Assembly: GCF_000955975.1 (NCBI RefSeq)
Contig: NZ_JYJF01000128.1
Location: forward strand, 1-18,275
Direction: 5' to 3'
From: Saccharothrix sp. ST-888
GTDB taxonomy: Bacteria; Actinomycetota; Actinomycetes; Streptomycetales; Streptomycetaceae
DNA: 18,275 nt
Part shown: in pieces, positions 1 through 6,971 of the stretch
How the letters are laid out: each line of letters opens with the position of its first letter
Numbering within the stretch: the first letter of the stretch is position 1
The notes under the pieces: model-generated
Seen by the model: only the letters and a program-made list of their open reading frames with translations
The model's database searches: none
Told to the model about the DNA's origin: nothing
Position numbers and translations under genes: made by a program

Positions 1-854
1 GAGTCCCCGGCCCCCCAGAGCCGGCGGACGGCACCGTGCCGAATCACCTCCGGTTCCCTCCGGTGCTCGACTCCGGGCCGCTCCAAGGGGTCCCAGGACA
101 AGCTGGTCGCCCAGCGGCCACGCCGGTCCACGAGGTTGTAGCGGGAGACGAGACCGGCCAGCAGGGTGGTGGCGTCGTCCGAGATCGGGGGGACCGCTGC
201 CAGTGCACGCCGTTCGTTCGCGGTGAGGCCGTGGTCCACCGTGAGATAGGGGTGCAAGGGCTTGCAGATGCGCTTCTTGCCGCGTTGGCATGCGGCGGGG
301 TCTCCGGTGATGGTCAGCAGTGCACCGGTAGGCAGATGGCGAAGGCGGAGGGAGCGCTGCCCATGACACGTGTAGCTGACCTCGTGCCGTAGTCCAGGAA
401 CACCACGCGAGTCGACCCCCGCGGTGGGCAACAGCCGGGTGGCCACGTTCTCCGGGGCGCGCTCTGCCACCATCACCAGCTGGTCCCGGCGGGGCGACAT
501 CACCGGGTCATACGAGGCGACAACCGCATAACCCCACCTCGCAGTCGGACCGGTGTACACGTTGCCGTTGAATAGCGCCAGCGCCAGCAACGCCCGGAAG
601 GCGCGCTGGTCGTCCGAGCAGTGGTCCAGGCCAAGCTGGTGGGTGTCATCGTTGATCCCAGACTGGGCGGCGGCCTTGCTCTCCCCGGTGTACTCGACGC
701 GGAGCGGGACCCGCTCTGCAGGCGCCATGGTGTGGATAGGCAGTGCACCCAACTCGTGTGCGGCGAGCAATCGTGCCTGCTGAAAGGGGATCGTGTCCCC
801 CGACTCGCGCTGAATGCAGCGTGTGCGCTTATTGATGTCCCTGTCGAGCGTCAT
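1..854 (-). CDS. Unrecognised protein, 3' end beyond left edge
   Basis: An open frame runs leftward from ATG at 854-852 to the window edge without a stop (284 codons seen). The start has a good Shine-Dalgarno (AGGAG, about 7 nt upstream). The product begins MTLDRDINKRTRCIQRESGD and contains a segment around residues 85-115 (FRALLALALFNGNVYTG, then WGYAVVASYD). It has scattered Cys residues but no motif I can assign, no signal peptide and no membrane segment. Codon use is less GC3-biased than in the neighbours (AAT, ATT, TAT, GTT, CTT and TCT occur), which suggests acquired DNA. It points the same way as the relaxase gene but is separated from it by 324 nt with a hairpin. It may be further element cargo. 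Coding is well supported by frame length and RBS; function is unknown. Confidence 0.7.
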   Translation of the reverse strand, partial: MTLDRDINKRTRCIQRESGDTIPFQQARLLAAHELGALPIHTMAPAERVPLRVEYTGESKAAAQSGINDDTHQLGLDHCSDDQRAFRALLALALFNGNVYTGPTARWGYAVVASYDPVMSPRRDQLVMVAERAPENVATRLLPTAGVDSRGVPGLRHEVSYTCHGQRSLRLRHLPTGALLTITGDPAACQRGKKRICKPLHPYLTVDHGLTANERRALAAVPPISDDATTLLAGLVSRYNLVDRRGRWATSLSWDPLERPGVEHRREPEVIRHGAVRRLWGAGD

Positions 855-1178
855 ATCCGGCTCCTGGTGGGCGCGACTCAGTGCTCCCGCTCACTGCGCC
901 CCATCGGAGGAACGGCAGTTCTCAATCACGCGCGCCCGACGGCACTTTGCGCCCTCAACCCTGGGTGACTGCGGGAGGACCCAGGTCCGACGTAACGGCG
1001 AGCGTGGTCGCCTGGGCCAAAGCATACGCCTTGAGCGTGTGGGCTACATCATGAACTGGCTACCTCTGCCGCTCCGTTACCGGAGGCCCGGTAGCCCCTT
1101 GTCGCGTCAAGTTCGTTGCCTCCCGCAGCCCTCCTGCCGCCTATCAGGTCGCCGAGCTGTTTGCCGCCGGGACTGCGG
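855..1178. other. Intergenic region, left gene to relaxase
   Basis: No convincing gene is seen in this 324-nt gap. It holds the ribosome binding site of the left gene, a nested hairpin at 1058-1096 listed separately, and probably the promoter of the left gene, for which I see no clear -10/-35 pair. Confidence 0.5.
1058..1096. terminator. Nested hairpin downstream of relaxase gene
   Basis: The outer arms GGCTACC (1058-1064) and GGTAGCC (1090-1096) enclose an inner stem CTCCG/CGGAG (1072-1076 and 1081-1085) with loop TTAC. It lies 80-120 nt beyond the relaxase stop codon, so it could end the leftward operon. There is no T-run, so a structured site with another role cannot be excluded. Confidence 0.4.
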
Positions 1179-2942
1179 TTACCGCCCTGACCGGCCGTTG
1201 TTGCTGGGCACGGGCGGTGCCGGCGGCCCGTGCGGCGGGGTGGTCGTGGTCATTGCGGGGGTGGTGTATCGCGTGGCGGTCCTGGACAGGGCTGCGCGGG
1301 TGCGCAGTTCGTCGGGGGTGGCGGTTGGCGCGGGGGTGGGGAGGTGGGCGTCGCGGCGGATCCGCCAGGTGAGGACGGCGGCGGGCGAGTCAGCGGTCGC
1401 GAGTTCGCGTCGCCCGGCGGCATTGGTGAGCAGGGTGGTCGGGTTGTGGCCGGCGGCTTCGGCATGGGCGAGGGTGGCGGCGAGGGCTGCCCAGTTGTTC
1501 TCGGCGAGGAGCCGGGTGGCCTGGTCGGCGGGCAGGGTGCGGCGGACGGCGTCGGCCTGCCGGTCGTGGTCGGGCTTCGGGAGGAGTCGGCCTTCGAGGG
1601 TGAGGTGGGCGATCGGCTTGGCCGCGTGCCGGGTGTAGGCGGCGCGCAGGTGGTCGGCCGCCGTGTGGGCGGCGTCGGCCTGGTGGCGGTGGCCTTGGGC
1701 GGCGTGCCACTTGGCGATCACGATGGCGAGCAGGACGAGGCTGGTCAGGATCGTGGCGGCGGCCGTGCCGTCCTCGCCCCGGCCGGTGGCGGGTCCGGCG
1801 TAGAGGAGTTCGCGGGCGGCGGAGCGCATCGCGCGCAGGTCGGCGCCGGCGGCGCGGGTGTGGGCGATGCGGGTGTACTCCAGGGCCCGTGCGGCCTGGT
1901 GGAGTTCCTTCCTGCTGAGGGTCGGGCTGGTGGCGGCGAGCGTGTAGAGGACTTCGAGGCCGCCTCGGATCACCGCCTCCGCGCGGGCGGCGTCCTGGTC
2001 GTCGTCGAAGGCCGGGTAGGCGTGTTCGATGGTGGTGCTGGCCCGGTGGCGGCCGTCAGCGGACCAGGTCTGAGGGTCGGGCGTGGGGAAGGCGGGTTCG
2101 TCGACGCCGAGGGCGAAGCGCGCTTGGATCTTCGGCTGGGTGAGGTCGGAGGCGAGCTTGCTGCCGGAGAACCAGATCGGCCCGCTGTCGTCGCCGGTGG
2201 GGAGGGCGAACTTGTAGCCGGTCACGTCGCCGGAGGGCGCGCGGCGTACGGCGAGGAGCACGCCCTTCGCGGTGAGCCGGGCGGTGAACTCCTCCTCGTC
2301 CACGGCTCCGGCCAGGGCCTGGCGTACGGCGGTGCGCAGGCGGTCGCGGTCGGTGCCCTCCTGGCCGAGGCGCTGGGCCTTGTGCAGCTCCTTTCCCGTG
2401 GCGCGCTTGGGGATCGCGTCCCGGTACTCGCGGGTGCGGGTGTCGGAGAGGTCCTTGAGCCCGTACTCGCGTTCGATCTTGGTGAGTTCGGCTTCGACGC
2501 GGTACTGGTCGCCACGCAGGCGGGCCTGCGTGAGGTCGGCCCGGACGACGGTCGCGAGGATGTGGACGTGGTTGTCGGCGTGGCGCACGGCGACCCAGCG
2601 GCAGGCGTCCTCGTCGCCGTTGGGGGCGATGCCGGCGGCGGCCATGACGCGGCGGGCGATGGCGGCCCAGTCGTCGTCGCTGAGGATGCGGTCGCTCGGG
2701 TCGGCTCGGATCATGCGGTGGTAGACGTGGTTATTGATCTTCCTTCCGTACTGGACGACGTGGAGGTCGAGGGCGTCGCGGAGCTGTTCGAGGGTGGCGG
2801 ACGGGCGGCGTCCGGGGTCGGGGGCGAAGCCGTCCCAGGAGGCGACGATGTGGGGGTCGGTGTGCTCGTTCGCCTTGCCGGGGCCGAACAGGTAGCGCAG
2901 CGCGCCGAGGGTGTCGCTGCCGTGGACAGCCTTGCTGATCAA
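1179..2942 (-). CDS. MobP-type relaxase / mobilization nuclease
   Basis: A 587-aa protein of the relaxase/mobilization nuclease family, which nicks one strand at oriT and pilots it into a recipient. The N-terminal part carries the expected pieces: a candidate catalytic Tyr17 in GALRYLFGPGKANEH and the metal-binding three-His motif HADNHVHILA (His121, His125, His127). The rest is Ala/Arg/His-rich with a single hydrophobic stretch (ILTSLVLLAIVIAKW) near residues 395-410, probably a membrane contact. The start is TTG at 2942-2940; TTGA overlaps the TGA stop of the upstream MobC-like gene, implying translational coupling. The stop is TAA at 1181-1179. No coupling protein (VirD4/FtsK-like) is seen in the window, so transfer would need one encoded further left or supplied by another element. 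The family call is firm; substrate and oriT are inferred. Confidence 0.92.
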   Translation of the reverse strand: MISKAVHGSDTLGALRYLFGPGKANEHTDPHIVASWDGFAPDPGRRPSATLEQLRDALDLHVVQYGRKINNHVYHRMIRADPSDRILSDDDWAAIARRVMAAAGIAPNGDEDACRWVAVRHADNHVHILATVVRADLTQARLRGDQYRVEAELTKIEREYGLKDLSDTRTREYRDAIPKRATGKELHKAQRLGQEGTDRDRLRTAVRQALAGAVDEEEFTARLTAKGVLLAVRRAPSGDVTGYKFALPTGDDSGPIWFSGSKLASDLTQPKIQARFALGVDEPAFPTPDPQTWSADGRHRASTTIEHAYPAFDDDQDAARAEAVIRGGLEVLYTLAATSPTLSRKELHQAARALEYTRIAHTRAAGADLRAMRSAARELLYAGPATGRGEDGTAAATILTSLVLLAIVIAKWHAAQGHRHQADAAHTAADHLRAAYTRHAAKPIAHLTLEGRLLPKPDHDRQADAVRRTLPADQATRLLAENNWAALAATLAHAEAAGHNPTTLLTNAAGRRELATADSPAAVLTWRIRRDAHLPTPAPTATPDELRTRAALSRTATRYTTPAMTTTTPPHGPPAPPVPSNNGRSGR

Positions 2943-3679
2943 CCGCGCTTCGCCTTCGCCAGCCCCATCGCGGCGGTGTCGACTCCGGCGACGGCCCGCA
3001 GCCCTGCCTCGAAGGCGACGCGGACGGCGATGGCAGCTTCCTGGATCGCGGCGGGCCGGACATCGGCGCCCGAGTGGTAGGCGTGGGTGAGCTGGTTGAG
3101 GTTGTTCATCGCTCCGGCGTGCTGGCGACGGGTCGCCCGGAGTTCGTCGACGGCCGCATCCAGGCTCGCGTCCCGCCCGCCGAGGCCGACGCTGTCTTCG
3201 GAGAAGACCTTGCGGGCGAGGTAGTGCGCGACGGACAGTTTCGCGGCCTTCGCCCGGCTCTCGATCTCGGCTTTCTCTTCGGGGGTGACACGGAGGGAGA
3301 CCTTGGTGTGCTTCGGGTTCTCGTCGTCACGGCGGCGACGCTTGGGCTTACGGCGCGCGTCGGCACGATCGGTGCGGGCGGTCGGTGCGGCGGGCGGCAG
3401 CTCGTCAGCGGCGGACGTGGGGACAAGGTTGGTGGGCTTCTCCTGGAGTGCCGCGCCCTCGCGGTGCTCCTGCGGTGTTGCCGTGCGCGCCCTCGCGTTC
3501 GGCAACACCACCTCGCCCGCGCCCTCCTGGGCGTGGGTGTCCGCGTCCGGGCCCCGATAAGGGGGCCGGATGCACTCGCTTGCTCCGCTGTTGTCGTGGA
3601 GGTGGTCAACTCCGATGCGGTCCTGGGAGCTTGCAGGCTTCCCGAACAGGCTGTTCAGGGTTCGGCGGGCGACGTTCAC
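2939..3679 (-). CDS. MobC-like relaxase accessory protein (ribbon-helix-helix)
   Basis: A 246-aa protein whose first 115 residues are low-complexity (Ala/Pro/Arg-rich, ending in a basic RRKPKRRRR run). A MobC-type domain follows: a ribbon-helix-helix segment KVSLRVTPEEKAEIESRAKA at about residues 126-145, then the conserved MobC signature NNLNQLTHAYHSG near 195-207. MobC proteins bind oriT and help the relaxase open the nick region. The listed start is GTG at 3679 with GAGGA about 9 nt upstream; a later start is possible because the N-terminal region is poorly conserved. Its stop overlaps the relaxase start. The 290 nt upstream are rich in inverted repeats and are the best place to look for oriT. 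The domain call is good; the start is uncertain. Confidence 0.83.
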   Translation of the reverse strand: MNVARRTLNSLFGKPASSQDRIGVDHLHDNSGASECIRPPYRGPDADTHAQEGAGEVVLPNARARTATPQEHREGAALQEKPTNLVPTSAADELPPAAPTARTDRADARRKPKRRRRDDENPKHTKVSLRVTPEEKAEIESRAKAAKLSVAHYLARKVFSEDSVGLGGRDASLDAAVDELRATRRQHAGAMNNLNQLTHAYHSGADVRPAAIQEAAIAVRVAFEAGLRAVAGVDTAAMGLAKAKRG

Positions 3680-3886
3680 GCGTGTTGTTCCTCGGTGGCG
3701 GCTGGCGATTCGGGCTGGTGGGTGCGTGGGTGGGCAGTGTCCGGGCGGTTGCGGGTTTGGCCGTGCCGGAATTCGCGGGTATGGGCGGCGTGTCGGGCAC
3801 GGTCTTCCCAGGACGGAGGGCCGTGCGGAACGACGTCCGCGGTGCGAGTCGAGTCCGGCCGGGTGCAGTGACCGGGCGGCGGTGGC

Positions 3887-3919
3887 CTTCTGCCGAGTGC
3901 GGCGGTGGGTCGGCAGAAG
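3887..3919. repeat. 10-bp inverted repeat upstream of mobC-like gene
   Basis: CTTCTGCCGA (3887-3896) and TCGGCAGAAG (3910-3919) form perfect arms around a 13-nt loop. With the next repeat it forms a structured cluster between the MobC-like and DUF2637 genes. Candidate oriT component or transcription terminator. Confidence 0.55.
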
Positions 3920-3921
3920 TC

Positions 3922-3972
3922 GGTGTCCGGCTGACCGACCGGGCCGGTCAGCCGGATACCAGGGTCGGTCAG
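3922..3972. repeat. Overlapping alternative hairpins, candidate oriT or terminator
   Basis: One stem pairs 3922-3937 with 3945-3960 (16 bp with one mismatch, 7-nt loop; core TCCGGCTGACCG/CGGTCAGCCGGA). A competing stem pairs CTGACCGACC (3931-3940) with GGTCGGTCAG (3963-3972) and covers the stop codon of the DUF2637 gene. Two mutually exclusive structures share the same bases. The position between that gene and the mobC-like/relaxase pair fits either a read-through-controlling terminator or oriT. Confidence 0.55.
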
Positions 3973-4916
3973 TCGGCCTCGGGGTGCGGAGGGTTCTGTT
4001 CGTCGTCTTGCTCCTCGCGGAGCTTTCGCATCAGCTCGGTGAGGCGGGTACTGCCGAGCGGAAGGCCAGCGTCGCGGACGGCCTGTTCGACGATCGCGCG
4101 AGTGAGACGGCCCTCAGCGGCGACCGCCGCGCGACCCACCTCCAGCAGCCGCTCCATCGGCGCACCCGGCGGACGCCCGATCGGCTTGTACCCCGCCCCG
4201 GCGGCACCTTCGGCGGCTTCGGCCCGGGTTTCCGGGTCATCGGCCGGTTGGCCGTCTACTTCTGCCGGTTCGGGATCGGGCAGCGCGTCGCGCCACTCGG
4301 CGGGCAGCAGTCCGGCGGCGGACATGAGCGTCAGGAGCGCGTTCTCGTCGCTGCGGTCCTTCGCTCGTTCCGGCCGGAGCTCCGGTTCAGGGCGGGTGGT
4401 CACCGGTTCGGCAGAAGTCTCGGTGCGCGGAAGGGCGTTCTGCTCAGCGGTCGCGGTCGCGGTGTCGTGGCCGTGGCGGGCGATCAGGATGTAGAGGTGG
4501 ACGGCGCCGCCGAGGGCGAGCGGGGCGAGGGTGGACAGGGTGCCGACGACGGTGTCGGTGAGCCTCAGCCCACTGCTGGTGGTGGGTAGTTGGTTGAGGC
4601 GGACGGCGTGCAGGGCGTTGGCCCAGACGCTGGTGGCGGTCGCTCCGGCGAAGAGCGTCCAGGCGTAGGCGCGGGCGGGCCAGTGGGCGTCGCGCAGGAC
4701 GAGGAGGGCTAGGACGCCGTAGGCGATGAAGCCGTCGATGATGATCGGGAAGAGGTAGGTGAGCGGGCCGCGGACGTGGGTCGCGCCGGCCATCTGCCGC
4801 AGGGCGTCGTAGGACAGGACGAAGCCGAGGACGCCGAGCAGGGCGACGGCGAGGCGGTCCCAGAGGGTGACCCGGGCGGACGGGGTGTGGGCAGGGGGTA
4901 TCGCGATGGTGGTCAA
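3969..4916 (-). CDS. DUF2637 four-TM membrane protein with helical C-terminal domain
   Basis: A 315-aa protein if the TTG at 4916-4914 is used; it has GGAG 8 nt upstream. A longer GTG start at 5027 is open, but it would translate through a 9-bp inverted repeat and lacks an RBS. Hydrophobic segments lie at about residues 20-36, 52-74, 83-103 and 122-146, with the family-typical FPIIIDGFIAYGVLALLVLR. DUF2637 proteins recur in actinobacterial plasmids, phages and integrative elements; their role is unresolved. After an acidic Pro/Glu/Ala linker, the last 73 residues (YKPIGRPPGAP, then LTRAIVEQAVRDAG and RLTELMRKLREE) look like a small helical, possibly winged-helix, domain. The gene lies between the helicase loader and the Mob genes in one leftward operon, suggesting a membrane-linked replication or transfer role. 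Confidence 0.82.
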   Translation of the reverse strand: MTTIAIPPAHTPSARVTLWDRLAVALLGVLGFVLSYDALRQMAGATHVRGPLTYLFPIIIDGFIAYGVLALLVLRDAHWPARAYAWTLFAGATATSVWANALHAVRLNQLPTTSSGLRLTDTVVGTLSTLAPLALGGAVHLYILIARHGHDTATATAEQNALPRTETSAEPVTTRPEPELRPERAKDRSDENALLTLMSAAGLLPAEWRDALPDPEPAEVDGQPADDPETRAEAAEGAAGAGYKPIGRPPGAPMERLLEVGRAAVAAEGRLTRAIVEQAVRDAGLPLGSTRLTELMRKLREEQDDEQNPPHPEAD

Positions 4917-4936
4917 GGGTGGTGCTCCAGGGGTGG

Positions 4937-4970
4937 CCTCGCCGCATGCAGGTATGGCGAAGCGGCGAGG
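4937..4970. repeat. 9-bp inverted repeat between helicase-loader and DUF2637 genes
   Basis: CCTCGCCGC (4937-4945) and GCGGCGAGG (4962-4970) are perfect arms around a 16-nt loop. The hairpin sits in the 127-nt gap before the TTG start, which supports treating this stretch as a non-coding spacer. It could act as an intercistronic attenuator. Confidence 0.5.
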
Positions 4971-5043
4971 CGAGGGTGGGGTGAAGTTCGGGGAGGTCGG
5001 CGCACCGGCGCACTGGCCGGGGCTCACCGGGCACCGGCGCCGG

Positions 5044-5757
5044 TCAGGCGGCGCGTAGCCTGCGGCGGTCGGTGCCGGTGAGGATGGCGCGTTCGCACAT
5101 CTCGGCGAGGCGGGAGGCGGTGCGGTCGCCGAGGGCGTTCTTGATGTCGCCGGGCGCCAGGTTGGTGGTGAAGATCGTCGGGAGCAGGTGCTCGTAGCGG
5201 TGGTCGACCAGCCGCAGAGTGAGTTCCTCGGTCCACTCGGACGCCTTGGCGGCGCCGAGGTCGTCGAGGACCAGCAGCGGGCTCGCCATCAGATCGCGCA
5301 TCTCCCGTTCGAGGTCCGCGCCCTGGCGGGGCCGCTGGGACGCGTACAGCTCTGTGGCGGTGAGCTTGTTCCAGCGCAGACGCACCCCGGCCTTGAGCAG
5401 GCTGCGGATCGCCCCGTACGTCTGGTGGGTCTTGCCCGAGCCGGTGGGTCCGGCGATCAGGAGCGAGGGCCCCTGGGCGATGCCCAGGGTGCCGCCGGGG
5501 CCGGGTCGGCAGGCCAGGGTGACCTGCTGGACCCAGGTCGTGACCTCCGGCTGGTCGGCTTCGGCGAGGCGGTAGCGCGGCGGGATGCGCCGGTCGGCGA
5601 GCTCCAGCGCCGTGGAGGGCTGGCCAGTGTCGGGCAGCGGCCGGTCGGGGTCGATGCCCTTGGCGGCCAGCATCCGCTCCAGGCGCAGGACGGCGCCGGA
5701 GGCCGGCTGCGGGTCGCGACGCTCGTCCGTGCGGCGGGGGCTGGGCAGGCTGGTCAC
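5044..5757 (-). CDS. IstB/DnaC-like AAA+ ATPase, probable helicase loader
   Basis: A 237-aa ATPase with Walker A GPTGSGKT (residues 103-110), Walker B LLVLDDLG (161-168), sensor-I FTTN (196-199) and a candidate arginine finger in DRTASRL (211-217). This is the DnaC/IstB pattern, whose members load replicative helicase onto initiator-opened DNA or serve transposases. The neighbouring gene is a phage-type replication protein and no transposase is present, so helicase loading is the better reading. The GTG start (5757-5755) overlaps the upstream stop as GTGA, so the two are probably translationally coupled. The pair resembles the initiator plus helicase-loader arrangement of many temperate phages. 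Confidence 0.88.
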   Translation of the reverse strand: MTSLPSPRRTDERRDPQPASGAVLRLERMLAAKGIDPDRPLPDTGQPSTALELADRRIPPRYRLAEADQPEVTTWVQQVTLACRPGPGGTLGIAQGPSLLIAGPTGSGKTHQTYGAIRSLLKAGVRLRWNKLTATELYASQRPRQGADLEREMRDLMASPLLVLDDLGAAKASEWTEELTLRLVDHRYEHLLPTIFTTNLAPGDIKNALGDRTASRLAEMCERAILTGTDRRRLRAA

Positions 5758-6812
5758 AGGTCCCCCTCGTAGTAGTCACGGGCGTCGGCCGGGTTGGTGA
5801 AGGGCCGGTACGGGGGCCGGGCAGCGCTCTGCCCGGCGCGGGTGGCCCCAGCGGGCTGGGCGTTGATCGCCTCGTGGACCATGCTCGGCAGCACGCTCGG
5901 GCTCATCGGCTTCGCCGCGTACAGCCGCAGCCCGGCGCGGATGTCGTCGTCGCTGGTGCCGCCGTCGAGCAGGTCCTTGATGACCTTGCCGAGGTGCCCG
6001 CGCACGTTGGCCGGTACCGGCTTCGGGCAGGTGGCGACGTACTCGGCCACCAGGTCGCCTGCGTTCACCGGCGGCTTGCCGGTGGGCGCGGCGACCAGGA
6101 TCGGGCTGTCCCGGTCGGGTGCTGCCGACGAGGGTGCCGGGGTGGGCGCGGCGGCGCCGCCCCCTTTAGGGGTAGATCCATGGTCCACGGTCCATGGTCC
6201 AGGCACGACGTTCTCCGGAGCCCTCCGGAGGGACTCCGGAGAAGCCGTCTGACCTGCACTTTCGCTGGGAGCTGCCGCATTGGGCACCGGAAGGGCTACT
6301 GCGGGGGCGGTCTCGGCGTCGGCCGAGCGGGGCCGCTGGGCGGGGACGGTCTCCGCGAGGGTCGCGAGCGGTTCCGGAAGGCTCCGGAAGTTCTCCGGAG
6401 CCGGGCGCGCGCAGCCCTTGCCCTTGGCCTTGCACTTGCACTTGCACTTGCCGCACCAGCCGACAGGCTCGTGGACCGGGCAGGAGGGCAGGCGCGATGC
6501 GGTGGGGTGGGAGATCTTCTGGTGCTCGCGCCACTTGGTGACGTGCAGGTACTGGCGGCCGTCGCAGCCGGTGTACCGGCAGATCAGACCGGTCTCGGCG
6601 AGCTGACGAAGCTCATCCTCGGTGTCGAGCGCCGTGTGCTCGGGCCGCAGCGACCACAGAGCGCCGTTGAGGACCGCCGCGTTGTCGCGCTGGCGCCCCT
6701 CGTCGTCGGCCTGGGTGAGCAGGCAGACGAACGTGCGCTCGGCGGTCAGCGACACCGAGGCGAGGTCTTCCGAGACGGGGTACTCGGGCTTGATGGTGCG
6801 GATGCGCGCCAT
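5754..6812 (-). CDS. DnaD-like phage-type replication protein
   Basis: A 352-aa protein. The N-terminal domain (1-105; MARIRTIKPEYPVSEDLASV, then ADDEGR, LAETGLICRY and VTKWREHQKISHPT) matches the winged-helix N-terminus of actinophage and integrative-element replication proteins. Residues 111-134 form an unusual Cys/Lys cluster (CPVHEPVGWC, then GKCKCKCKAKGKGC). A Pro/Ala-rich linker (135-245) follows, then a conserved C-terminal helical region (VAEYVATCPKPVPANVRGHL, then KVIKDLLDGG and PSVLPSMVHEAI). ATG at 6812 is chosen because homologous proteins start there; the longer open frame upstream is leader sequence. The upstream RBS is modest (GGTGGTGAG), but a 24-codon leader ORF ends 4 nt before the ATG, so coupling is likely. 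The linker-coding DNA holds clustered TCCGGA palindromes (see repeats), a candidate origin. Confidence 0.83.
   Translation of the reverse strand: MARIRTIKPEYPVSEDLASVSLTAERTFVCLLTQADDEGRQRDNAAVLNGALWSLRPEHTALDTEDELRQLAETGLICRYTGCDGRQYLHVTKWREHQKISHPTASRLPSCPVHEPVGWCGKCKCKCKAKGKGCARPAPENFRSLPEPLATLAETVPAQRPRSADAETAPAVALPVPNAAAPSESAGQTASPESLRRAPENVVPGPWTVDHGSTPKGGGAAAPTPAPSSAAPDRDSPILVAAPTGKPPVNAGDLVAEYVATCPKPVPANVRGHLGKVIKDLLDGGTSDDDIRAGLRLYAAKPMSPSVLPSMVHEAINAQPAGATRAGQSAARPPYRPFTNPADARDYYEGDL
6177..6201. repeat. Direct repeat TCCATGGTCCA x2 in replication gene
   Basis: TCCATGGTCCA occurs at 6177-6187 and again at 6191-6201, 14 nt apart, each with a CCATGG palindrome. It lies next to the TCCGGA clusters in the linker-coding part of the replication gene and may belong to the same origin-like region. 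Confidence 0.6.
6213..6241. repeat. Palindrome cluster 1: three CTCCGGAG in the replication gene
   Basis: CTCCGGAG occurs at 6213-6220, 6223-6230 and 6234-6241, i.e. TCCGGA cores at 6214, 6224 and 6235 (spacing 10 and 11, about one helical turn). The codon phase differs between copies (read as Pro-Glu, Leu-Arg-Arg and Pro-Glu), so protein repetition does not explain the DNA repeat. Candidate iterons. Confidence 0.7.
6373..6400. repeat. Palindrome cluster 2: three TCCGGA in the replication gene
   Basis: TCCGGA cores at 6373, 6383 and 6394 repeat the 10- and 11-nt spacing of cluster 1, 159 nt away. The last is a full CTCCGGAG (6393-6400). Candidate iterons of the same origin. Confidence 0.7.
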
Positions 6813-6816
6813 GGGC

Positions 6817-6891
6817 TCACCACCCCGCCTTCGGGGAGGAGGTGTGCGAGGCAGGTGCGCCGCAAGGGTGCGACGCCGTACGCTGGAGCAC
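6817..6891 (-). CDS. 24-codon leader ORF ahead of replication gene
   Basis: GTG at 6891-6889 follows the strong RBS GAGGAAGGA of leader copy A. It opens a 24-codon frame (MLQRTASHPC, then GAPASHTSSPKAGW) ending with TGA only 4 nt before the ATG of the replication protein. It is not in frame with that gene. The spacing suggests a leader peptide whose translation couples to, or attenuates, replication-protein synthesis. Support is the RBS, the position and the corresponding start codons in the other two leader copies; there is no homology evidence. Confidence 0.45.
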   Translation of the reverse strand: MLQRTASHPCGAPASHTSSPKAGW

Positions 6892-6894
6892 GTT

Positions 6895-6956
6895 GGTCCT
6901 TCCTCGGTGCGCATGGGCTGCAACCCTGCACCGTGGTCGATCGTCGTGGATGGGCG
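6895..6956 (-). promoter_or_regulatory. Leader cassette copy A (replication operon)
   Basis: On the minus strand it begins CGCCCATCCACGA, passes through the near-palindrome GGGTTGCAGCCC (plus positions 6915-6926) and ends CACCGAGGAAGGACC, which includes the RBS. It matches copy B (7874-7936) with one substitution over the first 42 nt. It is the 5' leader of the replication/mobilization operon. Confidence 0.8.
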
Positions 6957-6971
6957 GTTTTGGGACCTTTC

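Noticed and set aside
1230..3080. Long plus-strand frame of 616 codons opposite the relaxase gene
   Set aside because: It is a GC-bias shadow: Gly/Val/Glu-rich, no family signature, no RBS, and it lies antisense to clear relaxase motifs.
4917..5027. N-terminal extension of the DUF2637 protein from GTG at 5027
   Set aside because: No RBS, Pro-rich non-conserved peptide, and a 9-bp inverted repeat in the stretch; TTG at 4916 has GGAG at ideal spacing.
5044..5757. IstB transposition helper of an IS21-type element
   Set aside because: No istA-type transposase or terminal repeats flank it; the overlapping phage-type replication gene favours a helicase-loader role.
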